DNA of 64,000 nt from Treponema sp. Lineage in GTDB: Bacteria; Spirochaetota; Spirochaetia; Treponematales; Treponemataceae. Numbering within the stretch: the first letter of the stretch is position 1; each line of letters starts with the position of its first letter. Of the stretch, positions 34,669-41,550 are shown in pieces. The stretch is taken from contig JAGBIY010000023.1 in NCBI GenBank assembly GCA_017934745.1, positions 1-64,000 on the forward strand, in the 5' to 3' direction. The translations under genes were made by a program, and so were the position numbers. The notes beneath the pieces are model-generated. The model was not told the DNA's origin, ran no database searches, and worked only from the letters and a program-made list of their open reading frames with translations.

Positions 34669-34677
34669 AGAACCTGT

Positions 34678-34683
34678 AGTATA
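34678..34683 (-). promoter_or_regulatory. -10 box upstream of the carD pseudogene
   Basis: TATACT on the minus strand, only 9 bases before the carD ATG, so the transcript leader would be very short. Confidence 0.35.
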
Positions 34684-34785
34684 ACAAATTTACAAGAAAA
34701 CTTCAATTTGTTCGCATTTTAACAGCAGAAGATTTTAGTGAAAAAAGTATGTTGCTTTCTTGGCGAGTATGTTCGTCAGATATGT

Positions 34786-35787
34786 TTAATAATCATCATC
34801 CCAATTATAGTCCCAGTCCAATTTGTACAAATCTTCTGTGCGTTTTAATTTGCCAATATTCTTTTTGAGAATATATTGTACTTCTTCTGTTCGAAAACCA
34901 GTTTCTGATGAAATCTCATCAACTTCATCGCCTTTGTCCCAACTGTCGATAATCGTATCTCCACTTATTCTTCCTTTTTCAAGGAGCAAATCTATTACTT
35001 CTTGGAATTGAATCCCAAAATGACACGCAATACTTGTAATCTGATTGTAATAATATTCAGAATTATCCCATTCGTCCAAAATCATTTTTTCAGGATTCAA
35101 ATTAGGTGTTGAAAAACCTGTTTTTACAATATTTTTGTATAAGGCAGACGAAAAATCTCCTGAGATTTGAAATAATTGATTTGAAAGCAAATCTATTATG
35201 ATTTGTGCATTTTTGTTTTCAGCGTATTCAAGGAAATCAATGTCTAAGATTTGAGAAAATACTTCGTGAATATTATTTCCTGCAAACTCAAGTCCAGAAA
35301 GAAGAAGTTCTTGGAATAAATCAAAGGCTGTTTTTATTGATACTTTGTTTTGTACAAAATTACAATATTCGATAACTGCTGAATACCATTTATAATAGAA
35401 TCCAGTTGATGTTCCAATCATATCTTCATTACAAAAAGATTCGCGATAATACAGTTCTTTTATTCTGTCGCAGTATTGAGGTTCAGAATAGATTTTTGAA
35501 ATTCTTTTTACTATGAAATCTATATTTACAGAATGTTTTTTATATAAAAAGGCTGTTTCCATATCTTTTGGAGAAGACTTTGAAGCATACATAAAGTCAA
35601 TTATATCCCCATAATATTCACTGCACATTGCTCGAGAAATTATCTTTTCCTGTGGAATATCACAAGGAAGAAAACTTGTATAATTATTTTTCAATCGTTC
35701 TCTTAGCTCTTTGGCTTTTTCTTCTGACAAGTTAAATGAGTTTACAACAGAATCTATTTCTTCTAGATTTACATTTCCCTTTTTCAT
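34786..35787 (-). CDS. Unknown protein A of a paralogous pair
   Basis: 333 residues starting MKKGNVNLEEIDSVVNSF; a GGGGG ribosome-like site lies 6-10 bases upstream, and other in-frame ATGs further up overlap the previous gene. It shares with its upstream neighbour the motifs FLPCDIPQEKI, ESFCNEDMIG with FYYKWYSAVI, and a C-terminal DSWDKGDEVDEISSETGF-type helix-turn-helix-like segment. It is acidic, helical and AT-rich, with no signal peptide or membrane segment. It ends DWDYNWDDDY. Family and function are not recognised. The 16-base gap to the upstream gene implies one operon. Confidence 0.65.
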   Translation of the reverse strand: MKKGNVNLEEIDSVVNSFNLSEEKAKELRERLKNNYTSFLPCDIPQEKIISRAMCSEYYGDIIDFMYASKSSPKDMETAFLYKKHSVNIDFIVKRISKIYSEPQYCDRIKELYYRESFCNEDMIGTSTGFYYKWYSAVIEYCNFVQNKVSIKTAFDLFQELLLSGLEFAGNNIHEVFSQILDIDFLEYAENKNAQIIIDLLSNQLFQISGDFSSALYKNIVKTGFSTPNLNPEKMILDEWDNSEYYYNQITSIACHFGIQFQEVIDLLLEKGRISGDTIIDSWDKGDEVDEISSETGFRTEEVQYILKKNIGKLKRTEDLYKLDWDYNWDDDY

Positions 35788-35803
35788 TTTGTTTCCCCCA
35801 AAT

Positions 35804-37504
35804 TTAGTCATTCCATTCTTCATCTGTATCAATTCCATATTCATCACATTCCCATTTTGTTATATAACGATGAAGGTCTGATAAAGAGGTTTTATCATTT
35901 CGCTTTAAGAATCTCTCGCAATCAATAAGCATTCTTTGTACAGTTTGCCAGCTTAATCCTAAAAGCCCTGCAATATCCGCAACATCGTGTCCTGAATCCC
36001 ATAGTGATGTTAGCCATTCGTTTGGATTTGTTACATAATCTGTGAAACCTGCTTCTTTGAAATCATTATAAAGTTGCATTGTCAATCCTAATGCTGTTGC
36101 ATATTGATAAATTTCTTTTATTCTGCCCGTCCGCTTTGTCTGCTTATATTCTTCTAAGAAAATCTTTATCGCTTCCTCAACAAAAGTTTTTGTATATGTT
36201 CCTGCAAAATAAAGACCTATATCGTAAGTTTCAAGATATGCATTGCTGACATCTTTGACAGAACAAAGACCTTTTTGATATTCTGCATTTTTTATTCGTG
36301 CAGAATACCATTTAAAGAAGAACTGACTGCTTTTTCCTATCATCTGCGCTGAACAAAGATTTTCGCAAAAATATGATTCTCTTTCTTTTGAAAATTCTTT
36401 TTTTTCATAATTGTACTTGCTTACAAGATTTCCACTTTCACCAATAATGCACGAAATGTATGATTCTTGCGAAGCATAATCCAAAAAGGGCTTCATATCA
36501 TCAGGACTGTTTCTATCATAATAGAAAAAATCAAGGTCAGGTGAGAAACCTGAAAATTGTGAAAAACTTGATTCATCGTGATACAGCAGATACTCCATTG
36601 AGCTTGAAGCAATTTTTTTCTTTGCTGCTTCTTCCCCGAATTTCAAATCTCGTAAAGACTTTAGGTAATTCATATTTGAAAGAATATCTTCGATTATTTT
36701 TGAGCGTATATTTTGAGGAATTAGACTGTCCACTGCTTTTTCAAAATTCCTTAAATGAATATAGGTTGAATATCCCGTTTTGTACTGGATAATGGCGTTT
36801 TTTTCGATGCCGTCAAATACTGCATTTTGGTTAAACAGCACCTTCTTGAAGGTATTCCATGTAGTAGATGCTTTTGTTAGGTTATTTCCTTTATCCGTAT
36901 CAACAAGAATTTTCAGTTCATCAAGATTTTTGCCCGATTTTTTGAACGCTTCTTTTATTGCCTTATTTACTCTTTTTAAAGATGGTTCGTAAAACCCCAT
37001 ATTGTTCTTCTCATAAAAATAAAGCAAAATTTTTTCAAACATTTCTGATTTTTCTTGATTTGAATAGAAATTACTATCATATGCTTTTGCAAAAAAATAG
37101 TGAGCAATTTTTTCTTGAGGTATATCACAAGGCAAAAAGCTAAAAATGTTCTTTTCAAGCAAAAGAAAAAATCTTCTCGTTATATCTCTAAGGATAAAAT
37201 CACCTTGTGCCACAAGCATTTGCTCTTCATTAAAAGAATCTAGTATTCTTTTTATTTCATCACCTTTTTCAGTTTCAAAGATGAGCGCATCAATTTTGAA
37301 GTTTATCTTTTTGATGCGTTCATTTGCAGCCAATGTCGTTTCAAGATTTATATTCTTTTCGTTCTTTATCTTCTGTTTAAAGTTTTTCCATTCAGGGTCG
37401 TTTTTAGAATATGGTATAAAATCAGTATCATAAAAAAAATCATTTCCCAAAGTGTTAATCTTCATCTGTATGATTTTAGACAATCTTATATTTCCGTATT
37501 CCAT
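35804..37504 (-). CDS. Unknown protein B of a paralogous pair (longer)
   Basis: 566 residues starting MEYGNIRLSKIIQMKINTL. Residues about 120-140 contain FLPCDIPQEKI, residues about 385-410 ESYFCENLCSAQMIGKS and FFFKWYSARI, and the C-terminus LWDSGHDVADIAGLLGLSWQ, each shared with protein A. The last motif reads as a helix-turn-helix (DVADIAGLLG-LSWQTVQRML), suggesting DNA or RNA binding. Roughly 230 residues between the first two motifs are extra compared with protein A. No known family is recognised. Low GC indicates transfer. The upstream region carries five 22-bp tandem repeats. Confidence 0.68.
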   Translation of the reverse strand: MEYGNIRLSKIIQMKINTLGNDFFYDTDFIPYSKNDPEWKNFKQKIKNEKNINLETTLAANERIKKINFKIDALIFETEKGDEIKRILDSFNEEQMLVAQGDFILRDITRRFFLLLEKNIFSFLPCDIPQEKIAHYFFAKAYDSNFYSNQEKSEMFEKILLYFYEKNNMGFYEPSLKRVNKAIKEAFKKSGKNLDELKILVDTDKGNNLTKASTTWNTFKKVLFNQNAVFDGIEKNAIIQYKTGYSTYIHLRNFEKAVDSLIPQNIRSKIIEDILSNMNYLKSLRDLKFGEEAAKKKIASSSMEYLLYHDESSFSQFSGFSPDLDFFYYDRNSPDDMKPFLDYASQESYISCIIGESGNLVSKYNYEKKEFSKERESYFCENLCSAQMIGKSSQFFFKWYSARIKNAEYQKGLCSVKDVSNAYLETYDIGLYFAGTYTKTFVEEAIKIFLEEYKQTKRTGRIKEIYQYATALGLTMQLYNDFKEAGFTDYVTNPNEWLTSLWDSGHDVADIAGLLGLSWQTVQRMLIDCERFLKRNDKTSLSDLHRYITKWECDEYGIDTDEEWND

Positions 37505-37965
37505 TCAAAACTCCTAATTCATATATTATCGAATGTTGAGTTTTCAAAAACGGGGATTTTCATATCTTTTTTTACTATGCTTTCATTTTCATAAGCACTT
37601 GTGTTTTGTATGAGCAGATTCTTCGACTTCTCATCAAATTGCACTCTCTTCACTCAGAATGACAAGAAATTATATCCATACTTATTGTGAAATCACCTTT
37701 TTTTTATTCCCTAATATTGTTTCAAGTTCGATAAAACATTGCATCAAGTTCAACACAACATTGCATCAACTTTGACAAAACATTACATCAAGTTTGACAA
37801 AACATTGCTTCAACTTTGACAAAACTAATCGTTGATTTTCGTCCTTTCCTTTGCAAATCTCCTCTGCTTTGTAAAATGAAAAAAAAAGATACATATTTCC
37901 CCCAGACTTGAATGTGTTATTTTTTTTAGTATAACGGGCATAAATCATTTTAGGAAGGCAACATT
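37505..37965. other. 461-bp AT-rich intergenic region
   Basis: No gene is seen. It holds the five-unit tandem repeat (37716-37825), T- and A-rich tracts, and near its right end AGGAAGG, the ribosome site of the small gene at 37966. It separates divergent transcription units. Confidence 0.7.
37716..37825. repeat. Five tandem 22-bp repeats
   Basis: Units start at 37716, 37738, 37760, 37782 and 37804, each exactly 22 bp with no spacers. The consensus begins ATTGCATCAA, then C or G, then TTTGACAAAAC. The core TCAA-S-TTTGA is a near palindrome. The 22-bp period is two helical turns, so a protein could bind one face repeatedly. It lies 212 bp upstream of the paralogous-pair operon. Confidence 0.9.
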
Positions 37966-38106
37966 ATGCCAAACAAACAAATCACACCAGCGAACAACGC
38001 GGCCAACATGCAGAACGCAAACAAGGGAACAGCCGGCACGAACCGCCAGTACGACCAGAACCAGGGCAACCGCGGCAAGCAGTTGAACCCGAACAGGAAA
38101 AAGTAG
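37966..38106 (+). CDS. Very small Asn/Gln-rich protein
   Basis: 46 residues starting MPNKQITPANNAANMQNAN, with AGGAAGG 6 bases upstream. Almost half the residues are Asn, Gln or Lys, and it ends QLNPNRKK. It is basic and probably unstructured; there is no signal peptide. The tail QLNPN recurs in the next small gene (QLNPNN), so the two may be related. Function unknown. GC-rich codon use unlike the AT-rich block to the left suggests it is native. The next gene is separated by a conserved-loop hairpin. Confidence 0.65.
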   Translation: MPNKQITPANNAANMQNANKGTAGTNRQYDQNQGNRGKQLNPNRKK

Positions 38107-38126
38107 GAATCAGCTTTTTTTTCAAA

Positions 38127-38156
38127 GGCAATCTGTCAACATTCTGGCAGATTGCC
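38127..38156 (+). promoter_or_regulatory. Conserved-loop hairpin 1
   Basis: GGCAATCTG / CAGATTGCC (38127-38135 with 38148-38156) can extend by T-G and C-G pairs to 11 pairs around the loop AACATTCT. It lies 20 bases after one stop and 26 before the next start. A second hairpin at 38765-38790 has nearly the same loop with different stem bases. Confidence 0.7.
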
Positions 38157-38182
38157 GCTTAGTTTATCATAAGGAGGCATTT

Positions 38183-38365
38183 ATGCTCAGGAAAGACTAC
38201 GACTACACGCAGGAGCAGTTGGACGACTACGCCAACCAGAACAACCCGAACAGCGACGCTTATCAGGCGATGCTCGACAACCGCTCGAACCAGCTGAACC
38301 CAAACAATGAGGAGTATTGGCATTCGCGCGGTCTTGATTATCAGAATCCGGATTTGGAAGACTAG
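38183..38365 (+). CDS. Small Asn/Asp-rich protein
   Basis: 60 residues starting MLRKDYDYTQEQLDDYANQ; AAGGAGG is 6 bases upstream. It is acidic, rich in Asn, Asp, Gln and Tyr, with SNQLNPNNEEYWHSRGLDYQ in the middle. No family recognised. It starts 26 bases after hairpin 1, and the next gene begins 10 bases after its stop with GAGG between them, so they are cotranscribed. Confidence 0.7.
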   Translation: MLRKDYDYTQEQLDDYANQNNPNSDAYQAMLDNRSNQLNPNNEEYWHSRGLDYQNPDLED

Positions 38366-38375
38366 GAGGTTTCGC

Positions 38376-38744
38376 ATGTATTTTTCGCCACCAAGAAAAA
38401 GCTCGACTTGCTTTTCTCGCACTGGAAATCCGCTCACCGAATACGACACGGTTGATGAAGCACAGTCGAGCGCGGACTACGAAAGGGAAAGAATCGGTTG
38501 CGATTTGGTTTCCTACAAATGCCCAAAATGCGGGAAATTTCATCTCAAACCGAGGGAATTTTTCGTTCAAAAACTAACCACGCGATGCTCGTGCAGTGAC
38601 GTAAACGGGAATGCAAAGGACGCATACCCGACGAGGGCAGAAGCGGAAAAAATGGCGGGAATCCGCGCGAAGGCGGGAGTCCATCTTTCCGTCTACGAAT
38701 GCCCCGAAGGAAACGGCTATCATTTGACGAGCCATCCGTTTTGA
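38376..38744 (+). CDS. Small zinc-ribbon-like protein with two repeated halves
   Basis: 122 residues starting MYFSPPRKSSTCFSRTGNP, GAGG upstream. Two halves share a pattern: YDTVDEAQ...SYKCPKCGKFHLKPRE and YPTRAEAE...VYECPEGNGYHLTSHP. The first half keeps C-x2-C-x3-H ligands; the second has lost one Cys (CPEGNGYH). This looks like duplicated short zinc-ribbon units, one degenerate. Nucleic-acid or protein binding is possible. There is no signal peptide. It is followed after 20 bases by hairpin 2. Confidence 0.7.
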   Translation: MYFSPPRKSSTCFSRTGNPLTEYDTVDEAQSSADYERERIGCDLVSYKCPKCGKFHLKPREFFVQKLTTRCSCSDVNGNAKDAYPTRAEAEKMAGIRAKAGVHLSVYECPEGNGYHLTSHPF

Positions 38745-38764
38745 GGTAGAAAATTTTTCACCGG

Positions 38765-38790
38765 TGAACCGTCAACTTTCTGGCGGTTCA
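38765..38790 (+). promoter_or_regulatory. Conserved-loop hairpin 2
   Basis: TGAACCG / CGGTTCA (38765-38771 with 38784-38790), extended by T-G and C-G pairs, surrounds the loop AACTTTCT. Distances (20 bases after a stop, 28 before a start) match hairpin 1. Confidence 0.7.
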
Positions 38791-38818
38791 TCACTATTTA
38801 CTTAGCAAGGAGGAAAAC

Positions 38819-39061
38819 ATGCAAGAAAAGATTTTCAGAGAGCGGTTGAAGCGCATTTTCACGGGGTACAAAAGACTCACGCCGGAAATAGAGAGAGGCC
38901 TTTTGGGGCTGGGGATTCCAGTCGTCCGGCACAGGAACCACGTGGTATTGAGCGTTCCGTGCTCGTCTGGAGCGCGACCGGTTCCGATAAGCTCCACTGG
39001 TAGCGACAAGCGCGGCGGGCTGAACATAGTCGCGAAGATTGTGAAGACGGCGAGAATGTGA
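38819..39061 (+). CDS. Small basic protein, possibly HicA-like fold
   Basis: 80 residues starting MQEKIFRERLKRIFTGYKR; AAGGAGGAAAAC precedes the ATG. The centre, LGIPVVRHRNHVVLSVP, has the strand-His-strand look of HicA/dsRBD-like mRNA interferases, and the end GGLNIVAKIVKTARM resembles their last helix. The similarity is weak, and no HicB gene is next to it. Net basic charge would suit RNA binding. The viperin operon promoter begins 15 bases after its stop. Confidence 0.6.
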   Translation: MQEKIFRERLKRIFTGYKRLTPEIERGLLGLGIPVVRHRNHVVLSVPCSSGARPVPISSTGSDKRGGLNIVAKIVKTARM

Positions 39062-39075
39062 AGCGGGGGAAAAGA

Positions 39076-39105
39076 TTGACAAAAATGCCGAGGCATTTGT
39101 ATGGT
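39076..39105 (+). promoter_or_regulatory. Promoter with palindromic operator for the viperin operon
   Basis: TTGACA (39076-39081), an 18-base spacer and TATGGT (39100-39105). The spacer contains the perfect palindrome AAATGCC-GA-GGCATTT (39083-39098). A repressor bound there would cover the polymerase site. AGGAGGA (ribosome site) follows 7 bases after the -10 box. Confidence 0.65.
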
Positions 39106-39122
39106 TTCTTTAGGAGGAGCAT

Positions 39123-39689
39123 GTGAGAGAAAAGCATAAAATCGGCGTCATTCACGGGCGTTTTCAGGGATTGCACAATGGGCATCTTGAATACCTGCTC
39201 GAAGGGAAAAAGCGGTGCGAACGGCTGATAATCGGAATCACGAACTACACGGGAAACACGAAAGACGAGCGAATCAGCAGAATCGACACGCACAGGCTCG
39301 ATTCCACCGCAAATCCGTTCACATTCTTCGAGCGGCTTGAGATGATTCGGGCGGCACTTTTGGGCGAGGGAATATGCGAAAGCGAATTTACTATCGTGCC
39401 GTTTCCGATTGAAACCCCGGATTTGATTTTCAACTTCGTGCCGAAAAACGCAGTGTTCTTCATGACGATTTACGATGACTGGGGGCGCGACAAATTCAAG
39501 ACGCTTTCGGATTTGGGGGTGAATGTCGAAGTGATGTGGGAGCGCACACCGGAACAAAAGCCGATAAGCGGAAGCTTTTTGAGGAAAACGATTGCGGAAG
39601 GCGGAAATTGGGAGAACCTCGTCCCTTCTTCGGTGGCGGATTACATAAAAGAGCACGATTTGTGTGGGAGAATTGCTGATGGAAAATAA
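39123..39689 (+). CDS. NadM-like nucleotidyltransferase of the viperin operon
   Basis: 188 residues from a GTG start, with AGGAGGA at 5-11 bases upstream (the ATG two bases earlier runs into TGA). VIHGRFQGLHNGHLEYL (His18-x-x-His21) is the adenylyl/cytidylyltransferase HxGH motif. NPFTFFERLEMIRAAL and PISGSFLRKTIAEGGNW near residue 150 follow NadM-type nicotinamide-nucleotide adenylyltransferases. It should transfer a nucleoside monophosphate from an NTP to a phosphorylated acceptor; NMN is possible, but a dedicated substrate is suggested by the context. Its 3' end overlaps the next gene by 11 bases. Confidence 0.82.
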   Translation: MREKHKIGVIHGRFQGLHNGHLEYLLEGKKRCERLIIGITNYTGNTKDERISRIDTHRLDSTANPFTFFERLEMIRAALLGEGICESEFTIVPFPIETPDLIFNFVPKNAVFFMTIYDDWGRDKFKTLSDLGVNVEVMWERTPEQKPISGSFLRKTIAEGGNWENLVPSSVADYIKEHDLCGRIADGK

Positions 39690-41550
39690 TATTCTTGGTT
39701 CTGAATCCGAAATAACGCAGGAAGAGTTCGGTGGCAAGGCGTTTGGACTGAAATGGCTTTTCGACAACAAAATCAAAGTTCCAAAAACGTATTTTGCGCG
39801 CGTTTTTCCAAGTGAAAATTCCAGCGATTTCGAGAGTTATGCAAATTCCACAGTTTCCGCGCTTATCGAAAATGCGACTTTCAGCAAAAACAGAATCGCC
39901 GTTCGCTCTTCGGGAATAACCGAGGACGGCGCGGAAGAAAGCAAGGCGGGCAATTACAAAACGAAACTCAACGTTGATTTTGACAAAGATTCGGTTTTGG
40001 GCGCCGTTCGGGAAGTCGTGCAAAGCGGAAGCCGTTCTGGCGAGAAAATGGGCGTCGTTTTTCAGGAGATGGTTGACGCTGAAATTTCAGGCGTGCTTTT
40101 CACGTCGAATCCGCTGACATATTCAAAAAAAGAATGCGTAGTCAATTTCAGGCATGGAATCGGAGAAGCTCTCGTTTCTGGAACCGACAAGGGCGAAAAT
40201 CGGATTGTCGAAAAAGAGAAAATCGGGGAAATAAATGAAAACTGGCTGAAAGAAGTGTGCGAAATCGGCATTCAGGCGGAAAAGAAATTCGGGAAGCCGC
40301 TCGATATGGAATTCGCCGTGGAAAAAGGCAGCGGAAAACTGTATTTTCTGCAGTGCCGCCCTGCAACGGGAATCCTTTTCAACGAGAACTGCGTCAAAAA
40401 AGTTTCCGTTTCGGAGATTGGCGGAAACAACAAAATAAAATCGATCGACAAAATCGCGATGCGCCTGGCTGCCGAAAAACGCGATGTTATGGTTTCTCCC
40501 GCTTTTGTTGTGTGCGTAAACTGCCTGACGGATGAATTTCCGATAGAGAAAACTGAACTTGAACGAAGCGAATTTTGCAAGGGATACAACGTCGTCGTCA
40601 TTCTTCCGAAACTTACCGATTCAAAAATTCTCCGCTCATTTGCCGGCGAAAAGCAGAATGTCTCAAACGCAATCGCCTGCAACCGCTACGGAATCCGCAC
40701 GTTCCCGGAGCACGGCAACGTTTTTGCTACGCTCAAAGCTCTATACGAAAAAGTGAAGGACAATTCCTGGATTTGCACGATGATAATTCAGGAAATTTTC
40801 GATCCTCTTTACACGGGAATAGTGCAGCGCAATGGCGATAATTTTATTTTGGAGATTGCACGCGGGCATTTCGTTGCGAAGGGAATTTTTCCGATGAGCC
40901 GCTATATAATAGATGAAAACAAAACTGTCTTGAACCGAAACGAGATTGTTCAGGAAAAATGCATACGCCTTATCGAAGGCTGCAAAATCGAGCAGAAATG
41001 CGGTGAGAAAATCAGCCTGACCGATTCCGAGATTTCTTCTGTCATCAGTGCGTTCTCCAGTTATCTCACGAAAGAAAAGTCTTTGAATCTTGAGATTGGC
41101 ATCCTGAAAAAGGGCGGAAAAATCATCCCATATCTCATCGATGTCACCGACGAGCAGAAATCCGCGAACGTCCAAGAAGATGACATTCTTAACGGCGTCA
41201 TTTCACGGGGTAGCGGAACGGGAGTTCTCGTGAGGCTTGAGCGGCAGAGCCTTGATTCATCGCTCGATTCGCATTTCAAGGATTCTTTTGTCGATGACGG
41301 CGAGACCGGCAGAAAGGAAATTTATTTGTGCGATGTGCCGGATATTGCCCTGAAAAATCGGCTCGGAAAAAACTGCGCGGGATTTCTGTTCAAGGAAGGC
41401 TCGCTTCTCTGCCATCTTTCCGTTCTTCTGCGCGAAAAGAGAATTCCCGCGCTTGTCGGAATCGACGAAAACCGCTTCAGCGAAGGCGAGATTTATGAAA
41501 TCGACACTTCGGTGTCTGGAACATGCGAGAAAAAGGTTTGGAAAATATGA
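39679..41550 (+). CDS. PEP-synthase-like phosphotransferase (ATP-grasp plus mobile His domain)
   Basis: 623 residues starting MENNILGSESEITQEEFGG. The N-terminal PPDK/PEP-synthase ATP-binding domain is clear: FGGKAFGLKWLF, RIAVRSSGITEDG, ISGVLFTSNP and KLYFLQCRPATG (to about residue 235). A middle domain of unknown type follows. The C-terminus has a mobile phosphohistidine domain, GFLFKEGSLLCHLSVLLREK, with His at about residue 578. The PEP/pyruvate TIM barrel is missing, so the design is like rifampicin phosphotransferase: ATP phosphorylates the His, which then phosphorylates a small molecule. The acceptor is unknown. It overlaps both neighbours and is part of the viperin operon. Confidence 0.82.
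   Translation: MENNILGSESEITQEEFGGKAFGLKWLFDNKIKVPKTYFARVFPSENSSDFESYANSTVSALIENATFSKNRIAVRSSGITEDGAEESKAGNYKTKLNVDFDKDSVLGAVREVVQSGSRSGEKMGVVFQEMVDAEISGVLFTSNPLTYSKKECVVNFRHGIGEALVSGTDKGENRIVEKEKIGEINENWLKEVCEIGIQAEKKFGKPLDMEFAVEKGSGKLYFLQCRPATGILFNENCVKKVSVSEIGGNNKIKSIDKIAMRLAAEKRDVMVSPAFVVCVNCLTDEFPIEKTELERSEFCKGYNVVVILPKLTDSKILRSFAGEKQNVSNAIACNRYGIRTFPEHGNVFATLKALYEKVKDNSWICTMIIQEIFDPLYTGIVQRNGDNFILEIARGHFVAKGIFPMSRYIIDENKTVLNRNEIVQEKCIRLIEGCKIEQKCGEKISLTDSEISSVISAFSSYLTKEKSLNLEIGILKKGGKIIPYLIDVTDEQKSANVQEDDILNGVISRGSGTGVLVRLERQSLDSSLDSHFKDSFVDDGETGRKEIYLCDVPDIALKNRLGKNCAGFLFKEGSLLCHLSVLLREKRIPALVGIDENRFSEGEIYEIDTSVSGTCEKKVWKI

Noticed and set aside
37716..37825. CRISPR array
   Set aside because: The repeats are directly tandem with no spacers, only five units of 22 bp, and there are no cas genes.
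38819..39061. Firm call of a HicA toxin
   Set aside because: Only a loose strand-helix resemblance was seen, and there is no adjacent HicB, so it is left as unknown with a weak hint.
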